Shown here piece by piece: positions 35,348 through 45,200 of a DNA stretch of 64,000 nt; the stretch's first letter is position 1; the number at the start of each line of letters is the position of its first letter. This stretch comes from Methylomonas sp. 11b (GTDB lineage: Bacteria > Pseudomonadota > Gammaproteobacteria > Methylococcales > Methylomonadaceae): positions 1 through 64,000 of the forward strand of contig NZ_KI911557.1 of the NCBI RefSeq assembly GCF_000515215.1, given 5' to 3'. The translations under genes and the position numbers were made by a program. The notes beneath the pieces are model-generated. The model saw only the letters and a program-made list of their open reading frames with translations. It was not told the DNA's origin and did no database searches.

Positions 35348-38146
35348 TTGACCAATCGATTCCTACCCATCCATTTAGGCGCGCCGGGCGAAGAGATCAG
35401 CAAAAAAGATCTATATGCGGTTGCCCAACGATTCAAGCACTTCAATCAGTTGCGTTTGCAACATGTGCAAAGTTTTCTACAGCCGCGCCAGCAGGATTTC
35501 TTGAAGCTGCTGCCTTTACTGTTTCATCAAAACCATCCCTTGTTGCCCGGTTTCGTGTCGTTGGAAGGCCCGGCCGGTATTCCTGATTACACGCCCAACA
35601 AGCAGGCTACCGATGTTGCCAAACAGTTTTCGAAAGGCTTTGTCTACAAGCGCAAAGCCTTAAGACACTATCCTATCCAGGCTATTTTTTTAATGGGTAG
35701 CGTCGGTAGTATGGCGTTTTCGAAAAACAGCGATATTGATATTTGGCTTTGCCATTCATCCACTTTGGCAGCCGACGAATTAAACGAATTGCGGCAAAAA
35801 GCTCAGGAAGTGGAAAAATGGGCGGCGACCTTAAAAATTGAGACGCATTTTTTTCTTGTCGATGCGGCGCAGTTTTTGCGCGGCGAAAATACGCCGATCT
35901 CTAAAGAGAGTAGCGGCGAAACTCAACATTATCTGTTGTTGGAAGAGTTTTACCGCACCTCGATTTACATCGCCGGGCGGGTGCCGGTCTGGTGGTTGGT
36001 ACCGCCGCAACAGGAAAAATACTACAAGCAATATGTTGCGCATTTGCTGGAGAACCGGTTTATTTCGGAAACCGACGTTGTCGATTTCGGTGGCCTAGAA
36101 GATATGCCGATGGCGGAATTCGTCAGCGCTACGCTTTGGCATATATACAAATCTTTGACGTCCCCGCATAAGTCCTTGTTGAAGCTGCTGCTGATGGAAA
36201 GTTACGCCAGTGAATTTCCCGAACCGCAGTGGCTGTGCCTGACATTAAAACAGGCGGTGTATCAAGGCGATTTCAGTGTCGAAAGCCTGGATCCATACTT
36301 GCTGATGTACCGCAAAGTGGATGCCTATCTGCGGCAAGCGCAGTCCAAGCGGCGGTTGAATCTGATTCGGGAATGTTTTTATATGAAAATCATGGCTGCC
36401 TCCGAAAATCTCACGGAGAACAGGGTACGTCTGCAACGTGAAGATTATCTGCACAGCGTGGCAAACCAATGGGAATGGCCGGACGATTTGTTGGACAATT
36501 TGGCCAGTCAAAAATTTTGGGACATTAAGAAAGCCAGTGTCGAGCACGTGGTGATTCGCGATCAACTGCAACAATGTCTGCGGATGATTTTAAAGTTTTC
36601 CGGTTTGCCATTGGATCAGGCGCAGCGCGAAAACAGAGACTTGAAATTGATCGGCCGGAAATTGCGGGCAACCCTGGATTTACGTCCCGACAAAATCGAA
36701 GTGCTAACCACCCGAACCACTGTACATGCCAAACCCGATCTGCTGGTGGTTGTTGAAGTCTTTACTGAAGACGCGCCGCCACGCTGGTGTCTATATGACG
36801 ACAGAATTGCGTCGCAAAAAGCCTCCCCGGAAAGCGCTATTAAATCCGGCGATAGCTTACTCGAAGTTTTGTGCTGGGCGGTGGTAAACGGCTTATATAA
36901 AAAATCGCTCAATCTGCAACTGGTTACCTCCAGTCTTAAAATAGCCAGTAATGATTTATATCAACTATTTAATGAGTTGAATGCGTTTCTAAGCCGCTAT
37001 TTGCCCGGCAGGGAGAACGATCTGGAGGTTTACGGCGAGCCGAATCGCATCGCGTCGTCGTTGTTACTGATAAATCTCGGCGAAAGTTTGGCTATCGACG
37101 CGAACAATCAACAATTAGTGATGAGCGAACGCTCGGACCCTTTAAGTTACGGTGACAGCCGCCAGTGTTTTATCCAGAGTATACAGCGCTTATCCGTATC
37201 CAATTGGGGTGAGGCCAGTTTGCAGCGCTATATAGGCATAGAGGGGGTTTTTAACTGCCTCGTCGATGTGTTTAACAACAGCGCCACGCCGTTGTCGGCC
37301 GATAAACTCCAAGTTCTATGTTACAACCCGGTGCGCGGCAAAAGCATCATCTTACGCATCGAAGCCTTGTTCGGCAATTTGCTAAAGTTTTTTGCCTCCG
37401 GTCGGGACGGCTTGCAGCGCTATATCGTGGCAGCTGAGACCGGTTATGGCTTGTTCCAACTTAGAAACGGCAGCCTGGGTTATTATCGGCTGGACACCCA
37501 AAACCAACTGTTACATGAATTAGCCAAACCGAATCCGCAATTTTCCGCAGTATTTTTTGATGCCTACGTACTGGATCAAACCTATATTCCGTCTTTATAT
37601 ACGCAGAATTTGGCTGATGTGATTCAGGTTTTTTATCATGCTACCAGCAAACACGTTGGTGTTTACGTGCTTGACGAAAAAGGCGCGCTGTTTGTCCATC
37701 AGCATAGCAATGCCAACCCAGAACATGTCGTCACCCACTATTCGGTGTTTTTGGGAACCTTGCTGGCGCGCGCGCAATTGCCGGATGGCTTGAGTGTAAA
37801 ATTTTATGAAATCCAGCGTAATTCAGCGGGGGTGCTGTCTTGTCACGCTGTGCCGGTCAAACTTGGCGCCAGTGTGATGGATCTGAGAGTCCGGATAGCG
37901 ACCGAGGAGGGCGGTGCTATTGCGATTTACTGTAACGAACACAAGTTTTCCGTTGCCAATGCCGACAGCTTCAAACCGATCCGCGCCCACATACTGGGCT
38001 ATCGGAAAAACCACGACGACTATCCGTTTCACATCACTGAAATAGATGTGCCTTGTCGTCTGTTGGGCACAGACCGAAACGAGCAGTTACAGGCCGCCCA
38101 TTTCCTAAACTACAAACAAAAAATAGAAGACAAACTAAATATTTAA
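35348..38146 (+). CDS. cyaA: Class I adenylate cyclase
   Basis: A 932-residue enterobacterial-type adenylate cyclase that makes cAMP from ATP. The N-terminal catalytic domain has a nucleotidyltransferase-like site (MGSVGSMAFSKNSDIDIW) with the Ser-Asp-x-Asp metal motif. The rest matches the regulatory half in layout (EYGEPNRIASSLLLINLGES-like region, GFFQ-type C-terminus absent). The apparent start is TTG at 35348 (MTNRFLPIHLGAPGEE). It ends a run of closely spaced genes, so its activity may be controlled by the GTPase and roadblock proteins upstream. Confidence 0.93.
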   Translation: MTNRFLPIHLGAPGEEISKKDLYAVAQRFKHFNQLRLQHVQSFLQPRQQDFLKLLPLLFHQNHPLLPGFVSLEGPAGIPDYTPNKQATDVAKQFSKGFVYKRKALRHYPIQAIFLMGSVGSMAFSKNSDIDIWLCHSSTLAADELNELRQKAQEVEKWAATLKIETHFFLVDAAQFLRGENTPISKESSGETQHYLLLEEFYRTSIYIAGRVPVWWLVPPQQEKYYKQYVAHLLENRFISETDVVDFGGLEDMPMAEFVSATLWHIYKSLTSPHKSLLKLLLMESYASEFPEPQWLCLTLKQAVYQGDFSVESLDPYLLMYRKVDAYLRQAQSKRRLNLIRECFYMKIMAASENLTENRVRLQREDYLHSVANQWEWPDDLLDNLASQKFWDIKKASVEHVVIRDQLQQCLRMILKFSGLPLDQAQRENRDLKLIGRKLRATLDLRPDKIEVLTTRTTVHAKPDLLVVVEVFTEDAPPRWCLYDDRIASQKASPESAIKSGDSLLEVLCWAVVNGLYKKSLNLQLVTSSLKIASNDLYQLFNELNAFLSRYLPGRENDLEVYGEPNRIASSLLLINLGESLAIDANNQQLVMSERSDPLSYGDSRQCFIQSIQRLSVSNWGEASLQRYIGIEGVFNCLVDVFNNSATPLSADKLQVLCYNPVRGKSIILRIEALFGNLLKFFASGRDGLQRYIVAAETGYGLFQLRNGSLGYYRLDTQNQLLHELAKPNPQFSAVFFDAYVLDQTYIPSLYTQNLADVIQVFYHATSKHVGVYVLDEKGALFVHQHSNANPEHVVTHYSVFLGTLLARAQLPDGLSVKFYEIQRNSAGVLSCHAVPVKLGASVMDLRVRIATEEGGAIAIYCNEHKFSVANADSFKPIRAHILGYRKNHDDYPFHITEIDVPCRLLGTDRNEQLQAAHFLNYKQKIEDKLNI

Positions 38147-38202
38147 TATTTCAGGCCGTCAGCCGCTATTCAGCTCAAATCAATCGAGCTATGGGGGTTG
38201 CC

Positions 38203-39270
38203 ATGATTATCCAGAATTCCGCCTTCCACCTGCAAAGCCAACATCAAGCGCAACAGATTAGCAAACGCAGCGAATCGCTGCGGGTCTGGATCGATAAGCC
38301 GGAAGATAACCCCGATAAAGTACGAAAGCATCGTCCCGAAACGGCACACGACAACATTCAAGATACCCTTGATCTCAGCCAGTCAGCGCAAACTTCTGCA
38401 ACCGCAGCGCAAACCCTGGATACCGTTACATCACTTAATTCCAAAGATAATTTGTTGCTGCAAATCATTCGACGCATGGTCAAGGAGATTACCGGCCGGG
38501 ATTTTGAATTATTCGCACCGGATCAACTAAAAGCGCAAGCCGATCCAGTGACTATTCAGGCGCCGCAGCAAGCACCGGCCGAATCTGCACCGGAGCGGGA
38601 AGGCTACGGGCTGGTATATCAAAAGTCCGAGTCTTATTTCGAAAGCGAAACGACCCGTTTTAGCGCCGAAGGCAGTATTACCACCAAGGATGGACAAACG
38701 CTGAGTTTTTCGGTGTCCTTGTCCATGAGCCGCAGCTTTTACACCGAATCCAATCTGAGTATCCGCGCAGGCGATGCGGTGAAAACCGATCCATTGGTCA
38801 TCAATTTCGACGGCACAGCCGCGGAACTGAGCAGTAGCCGATTTCAATTCGATATCGATGCCGATGGTCGTTTGGATCAAATTGCCGGCTTGAAATCCGG
38901 CAGCGGTATGTTGGCATTGGACAAAAATCAGGATGGCCTGATTAACGATGGTTCTGAATTGTTCGGTCCGCGCAGCGGCAACGGCTTTGCCGATTTAGCG
39001 GTTTATGACGACGATAACAATCAGTTTATCGATGCTGGCGATGCTATCTACAAGCAACTGCGAATTTGGCAACGGCATGATGACGGGACTCAGCAATTAT
39101 TGGCGCTGGGCGATAAAAATGTCGGCGCGATTTACTTAGGTCACCTGACTACGCCGTTTCAATTGAAAGATACGGCTAATCAAGCGCTGGGAGAAATAGC
39201 CAGTAGCGGCATCTATTTAACCGAACAAGGTAAAGCCGGCAGTGTGCAGCAACTTAATTTCCTGGCTTGA
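38203..39270 (+). CDS. Protein with EF-hand-like calcium motifs
   Basis: A 355-residue protein starting at the ATG at 38203 (an ATG at 38191 is also possible); the frame upstream overlaps cyaA and is not coding. There is no signal peptide. The C-terminal half has calcium-loop motifs DIDADGRLDQ, DKNQDGLINDGSELFG and DDDNNQFIDAGD, followed by QLRIWQ. This arrangement is common in large proteobacterial conserved proteins of unknown role, often near secreted or surface proteins. The N-terminal half is low in recognisable motifs. Confidence 0.75.
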   Translation: MIIQNSAFHLQSQHQAQQISKRSESLRVWIDKPEDNPDKVRKHRPETAHDNIQDTLDLSQSAQTSATAAQTLDTVTSLNSKDNLLLQIIRRMVKEITGRDFELFAPDQLKAQADPVTIQAPQQAPAESAPEREGYGLVYQKSESYFESETTRFSAEGSITTKDGQTLSFSVSLSMSRSFYTESNLSIRAGDAVKTDPLVINFDGTAAELSSSRFQFDIDADGRLDQIAGLKSGSGMLALDKNQDGLINDGSELFGPRSGNGFADLAVYDDDNNQFIDAGDAIYKQLRIWQRHDDGTQQLLALGDKNVGAIYLGHLTTPFQLKDTANQALGEIASSGIYLTEQGKAGSVQQLNFLA

Positions 39271-39661
39271 ACCAACGATTCCACACCATTTCCCTCCGGC
39301 CGAGTCGGCGCAACTTTTCCGGCTTGGCCGAGCAGGGTCCCTCCATCCCGCGCCTGACACATCATCTGTCCGAATTCGATAATTGAACTAGACTTGCCCA
39401 CAACTCAAAAGAATCTCGAAACAGTCATTTCACACTAACTTTTATGTTTAACCCGGCCCGCAAATATTGCCGTTCCCGAAAATTCAGATTGGATTGGCTT
39501 CTCTTTGTGTTCCATACGCCTACCCAAGCTGTGAGAACCTCCGTCGCCATTGATTAAAGGCTGGTTGATAGTCAAAGCCACTTACCGGAATCGGAATCTA
39601 ACCGTCCGGAATGACAGGTTAATAGACATTGGATTACTCAAATCGCTGCTGATAAACCCCT
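39271..39661. other. Intergenic region before the TonB-dependent receptor
   Basis: No gene, hairpin with T-tract or clear promoter was recognised. It presumably holds the promoter of the receptor-yfiR-kinase group. Confidence 0.4.
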
Positions 39662-41652
39662 ATGAAAAAATATATTGCCGGATTTTTATTGTTGACTGGT
39701 CATGTCTGCGCCTTGCAGGCTGCATCCGAAGACGTACTTGAGCTAAATGTGGAAGATTTGCTGAATGTTGAAGTCACTTCAGTTTCCAAGAAAGCCCAAG
39801 CCTTAAACGATTCTGCCGCTGCAGTATTTGTGATTACTCACGATGATATCAAACGCACTGGAGCAACCAGCATTCCCGAAGCATTGCGTATGGCTCCGGG
39901 TCTTGACGTGGCGCGTATCGATTCGAACAAGTGGGCGGTCAGTTCTCGGGGCTTTAATGCCCGTTTCTCCAACAAGTTGCTGGTATTGATCGATGGTCGC
40001 AATACCTACAGCCGCATGTTTTCCGGCACCTATTGGGAAAACCAGGACGTGATGATGGAGGATGTCGAGCGGATTGAGGTGATTAGAGGGCCTGGTGCAA
40101 CGCTGTGGGGTGCGAACGCGGTAAATGGCGTGATCAACATCATCACCAAGCACAGCTCGAAAACACAAGGCGGTCTGGTGGCGGCGGGCGGCGGTACTGA
40201 GGAGCAGGGGTTTGGTGCGTTTCGCTATGGCGGCAAACTGGGCGAGGATACCACTGGCCGGGTTTATGCGAAGGGGTTTAAACGCGATCAAAATACCAAT
40301 GCGCAAGGCCACGGCGCCGGCGACGATTGGGACAAAGTACAGGGTGGGTTTCGCATAGATTCTCAGCTGTCGTCAGCGGACGAACTTAAATTTCAGGGCG
40401 ATCTTTATCACAGCCATCTCAATCAAGTGTTGTCTAAGCCCAGTATTTTAGCGCCCTACAGTACAACTTTCCGTGATAAAGCCGAAGCTTACGGCGGCAA
40501 TATCATGGGGCGCTGGCAGCACACGTTTTCCACCCAGTCCGACATATCCCTACAGTTGTTTTACGACTACTATCGACGCAATGAGGAGTGGATGTCCGAG
40601 GGGCGGGATACGTTTGACTTGGATTTTCAGCATCGCTTCGGCTTGTTTGATAGCCATGAATTGATTTGGGGGCTGGGTTACCAACTAACCTCGGATCGCC
40701 TTGAAAGTAGCACTATATTCAGCATGTCTCCTCTCCTGCCCACCGGAAAAATCAGTTATTCAGCGCATTCGTCCAGGATGAGATGGAATTGATAGACCAA
40801 ACGCTGTGGCTGACCTTGGGCAACAAGTTCGAACATAACGATTTCACCGGTTTTGAAGGCCAGCCCACCGCCAGACTGATGTGGGCACCGGCTCTGAATC
40901 ATCGGCTTTGGGCCGGAGTATCCAGAGCGGTGCGCACACCTTCGCGCGGCGAAGCGAATATGCGCTTGACGACGGCGGTTGTGCCGCCGTCGTCGCCATT
41001 TTTTATCCCGGTGGAACTAGCCCTGGAAGGTAATAGAAACTTGCGCAGTGAAGACGTGATTGCCTATGAAGTGGGCTATCGCACCACCATGATCAAATCC
41101 GTATCGGTGGACGTGACGGCGTTTTACAACGATTACGCGCACATGCGCAACGCTTCCCAAGGCGCCGTATATTTCGATCCTATTCGCGGTGTTTTGGTCC
41201 AGCCTTTGCCGTTTAGCAATAATTTAAAAGCCAAGACTTATGGTGTCGAAGTCTCGACTGTTTGGCAAATGCTGGACTGGTGGCGGTGGGACGCCAATTA
41301 CAGCGTGCTTAAAACCGAAGTGCCGCAAACCGCAATGGCGGTGGTGGGCATCAGTCCGCAGCAGCGCATGAATTTACGCAGTGCGGTGAATATACGGCCG
41401 GATTTGGACTTTGATGTTTGGTTTCGCTACGTCGGCAACAATGCCGCAGCAACAGCTTCCGGCAACAGTTACATACCCGATTATGTGACGATGGACGCGC
41501 GCTTGGCCTGGCGTCCCGAACCTGATCTGGAAATATCATTGGTAGGTCAAAACTTATTAACTAATAGTCACTTGGAGTATCAACAGGAAAACTTGATACT
41601 GCCGACATTTATTGATCGGGGTATGTACGGCAAAATCAGTTGGAATTTCTAA
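39662..41652 (+). pseudogene. TonB-dependent outer-membrane receptor, frameshifted
   Basis: Two adjacent frames (39662-40792 and 40783-41652) together form one receptor of about 661 residues. The first carries a signal peptide, a TonB-box-like start (LNVEDLLNVEVTSVSKK) and the plug domain (SRGFNARFSNKLLVLIDGR, EVIRGPGATLWGANAVNGVI); the second carries the C-terminal beta-barrel and ends in an aromatic residue (ISWNF). The frame is lost at 40728-40737, a tandem duplication of CTCCT. Deleting one copy restores reading through SMSPAHRKNQLFSAFVQDEM, typical receptor sequence. The mutation could be inactivating, phase-variable or a sequencing error. The gene heads an apparent group with a YfiR-like protein and a hybrid kinase. 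Confidence 0.9.
40728..40737 (+). repeat. CTCCT tandem duplication causing the frameshift
   Basis: Two adjacent copies, 40728-40732 and 40733-40737. The unit length of five shifts the frame by two. Removing one copy makes 39662-41652 a single frame of exactly 662 codons including the stop. Confidence 0.93.
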
Positions 41653-41715
41653 CGCCGCTGGCAGGTAGACTGTTTTGCATTTTTTCTATTTAATTGGATT
41701 GTTGTTGCGACGGAT

Positions 41716-42255
41716 ATGCAAAACGCAATAAAAATTTATCTGTTGGTATTAATGTTATTTAGTTCAAGCGCGTCTTGCGCGGCGCCGTTGGCGCTTGAGC
41801 AATATACGGTATTGGCTGCATTGACGCTTAATTTTGCCCGTTTTACGCAATGGCCGGAGCAGGCGTTTGCCAATTCCGGAAATAACCTGCAGGTTTGTTT
41901 GGTGGGGGACAATGCATTATTGCAATCTTTCGATTCAATTAGCGGTAAAGCGGTTGGGGATAGAGTGATTAAAATAATTAATTCGGACAAATTACGTAAT
42001 TTAAGTCAATGTCATATTCTGTTTTTAAGCGAATTATCCAATAGTGTTTTGTCGCAAGTTTTTTTAGATACCAGGCAGTTCCCAGTGTTGACGATAGGTG
42101 AAGAAGCTGATTTTATTGGATCGGGAGGCATGGTGGCTATGGTGAATACCGATGGAAAAATACAGTTACATATCAATCTTTCCATGGTTAAAAGTTCGGG
42201 GCTAACGATTAGTTCCAGCCTTCTGCGCTTAGCGAAAATTGTCGGCGATAATTAG
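41716..42255 (+). CDS. YfiR/DUF4154 family periplasmic protein
   Basis: A 179-residue exported protein with a signal peptide ending near SSSASCAA. The mature part is of the YfiR type: [55 protein letters not shown]. In Pseudomonas, YfiR represses the membrane diguanylate cyclase YfiN from the periplasm. Here the next gene, 13 bp downstream, encodes a membrane kinase with GGDEF and EAL domains, the likely partner. Confidence 0.9.
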   Translation: MQNAIKIYLLVLMLFSSSASCAAPLALEQYTVLAALTLNFARFTQWPEQAFANSGNNLQVCLVGDNALLQSFDSISGKAVGDRVIKIINSDKLRNLSQCHILFLSELSNSVLSQVFLDTRQFPVLTIGEEADFIGSGGMVAMVNTDGKIQLHINLSMVKSSGLTISSSLLRLAKIVGDN

Positions 42256-42268
42256 GAGAGATAATCGC

Positions 42269-45200
42269 ATGTTTAAATGGTTTAATAATGCGCCTATCAA
42301 GATAAAGCTAGTATTTATTATGACTTTGATCGCTGTGTTGACGCTATTTTCGGCAAGCACTGCGATTGTTGTAAATGAATATTATGCCAAAAAGAAAGAT
42401 ACCGAGCAGCAGCTGGTATTAATTGCCAATATTATTGCATCGAATATTTCAGCGGCACTGGTTTTTGAAGATACTGTGTCGGCTAATACCATGCTGAATA
42501 GTATGAAAACCCGGGACAGTATATTAAATGCCGAATTATACGATAAGCAAGGCAAGTTATTTGCCGACTATCACTCGCAAAAACTCGGTGTTAGTCATTG
42601 GGATGCGGAAAAAGCTTCCGCGCTTTTAAACGATGCGCAATCCATTCCTAGCTCTGAAAGCGTATATGGTTTTATAGGCGAAGTTTTCGTTGATTGGTAT
42701 GAGAACTTGTTTCCTACCAATAATATTGTCGGTAAGGCTGGCGAAAAAAACGTATTCAAATACGATGAGGAAAATAATCTGCATTTTGTCCGTTCGATAG
42801 AACTGGATGGCGACGTGGTGGGTGTATTGCATTTGGTGGATGACCAAAGCGGCTTCTACGCTATATTAAAAGCGTTTTATTCGACTATGGCTTTGATCGT
42901 GGTGTTTACCATGATCTTAATCGGTATTTTAACCACTAAATTGCAGCAAATATTTTTGGCACCCTTACTTAAACTGATGGACGCGATGCAGTCGGTGGGT
43001 CATGAGAAGAGTTTTTCGCATCGCATTAACAAGACCAGCAACGACGAATTCGGCGATTTAGCCGATGTGTACAATGCCATGCTGGCGGAAATCCAGTTCC
43101 GAGACGACCAACTGGCCATGCATCGCAATTCTTTGGAGCAACAGGTTGTCGAACGTACCCAGCAATTGGAAGAAAAAAATCAAGAACTGAGTATCAGCAT
43201 CGCCGAAGCGCTATCCGCTAAAGAACAAGCCGAACAAGCCAGTAAAGCCAAGTCGCAATTTTTGGCAACCATGAGCCACGAGATCAGAACGCCAATGAAC
43301 GGCGTATTGGGCATGACCGAGTTGTTGATGTCATCCGGTTTGGACGACAGGCAACGCCGATTTGCCGATACCGCCTATCGTTCCGCCAATTCGCTATTAA
43401 GCATCATCAATAATATTCTCGATTTCTCCAAAATCGAAGCCGGCAAATTACAGTTGATCGTTCAGGAATTCGATCTACGCCGCTTATTGGAAGACACCGT
43501 GGAAATGATGGCGGAGCAAGCCCACCGTAAAGGCTTGGAATTGATATTGAATCTTCCGCACCAAATGCACTTTATTGTGCAAGGCGATGCGGAACGATTA
43601 CGGCAAGTGCTGGTTAACCTGCTGAGCAATGCCATCAAGTTCACCGAAGAAGGCGATGTACAGCTTAAGGTGAGTTTTCCGGAAAATGCGGCTCGCGATA
43701 AAGTCAGATTATTATTCGAAGTAATCGATACCGGCATAGGGGTTGCCGCGGAGCGCCAGGCGGAAATTTTCGATAGTTTCACGCAGTCCGACGGCAGCAT
43801 AACCCGGCGCTATGGCGGTACCGGTTTAGGTTTGACCATTTCCAAGCAATTAGTCGAATTAATGGGCGGTAGTCTGGGGCTGGAAAGCAATATCGGCCGA
43901 GGTTCCCGGTTTTACTTTGACTTAGAATTGGGGTTGGGCATCCAGACCAACATCGAACGTGCCGATACCAGTGCTTTGGAAGGTCTGCACATCCTGGTAG
44001 TGGATGATAATGCGATAAACCGCGACATACTCCACGATCAAGTTTCGCTATGGGGCGCCCATGTCACGACCGTCGATAGCGGCCCCAGGGCGCTGAAGCT
44101 ATTGGTCGAGGCGGCTACGTTAAATAATCCGTTTCAAGTAGCTCTGCTGGATTGGCATTTGCCGGTGATGGACGGCTTGACGCTCGCTAAGGCCATTCAA
44201 CGCGACCAGCGTATTCCCAAACTGCCGTTGATCATGCTCAGCTCTGAAAATGTCAGCATTAAAACCGGCCTGACCCACGAATACGGCATCAGCTTTTATT
44301 TGAACAAACCGGTTTTCCAACAACGCCTGCTGAATTGCTTGCTGGAAATCGCCACGTTCGCACCCGTGGAGCAAACGGTGCCTTCCGCCGTTACGCCGGA
44401 GCAAATTAGGTTTTCAGGACGCATTTTGGTGGCTGAAGATAACTTGGTCAATCAGGAAGTGGTGAAAAGCTTTTTGGAAAGCATGGGCTGCACCGCGGAG
44501 GTGGTAGCAGACGGTCAGGAAGCGCTGCAAGCAGCCTGCCGGCGTCGGTATGACTTGATTTTGATGGATTGTCATATGCCGGTTATGGACGGCTTTTCGG
44601 CAACGACCAAAATTCGCGAGCATGAGCAAGCCACGGCCTCGACCAGAGTTCCCATTATTGCTTTAACCGCCGATGTGCAAAAAGGCATACACGATCAATG
44701 TGAAATGGTCGGAATGGACGGCTATTTAAGTAAACCGTTCAGTAAGGAACAACTGCGCCAGCTGTTGCTAAATTGGCTGCCAAATGCCGTGGATAATGTA
44801 CTGGAGCGGGCGCCGCTGGAATATCAAGACGCAGTAATGTCAGACAACTGCACCCCCGGCCCGATTTGCCAGGCCGATCTAGCTCAGCTTCGGGATATTT
44901 ACGATGCGAATGGGGTAAGTTTATTAAACAAAGCCATAGCACTCTATCTGCAAACCGCGCCGGAAACAGCCGAAAAACTTAGACAAGCCGCTACCGATGG
45001 GCAGGCGGATTTGTTAGCCGATATGGCTCACGCCCTCAAATCGTCCAGCGCCAATCTGGGTGCCAGGGACTTGTCCAAAACCTGCCGATTACTGGAAGCT
45101 GTCGGCCGCCAAGCAGATCTTGCAGCAATTCCGGCACTGCTGGCGGAATTCGAGGCGCAATTGCCGGAGGCTTTAGCCGAGTTGCGCGCTATTGCCAATG

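Noticed and set aside
40783..41652. Second half of the TonB receptor as a separate gene
   Set aside because: It lacks a signal peptide and plug domain, and one 5-bp unit restores a single frame with the upstream half.
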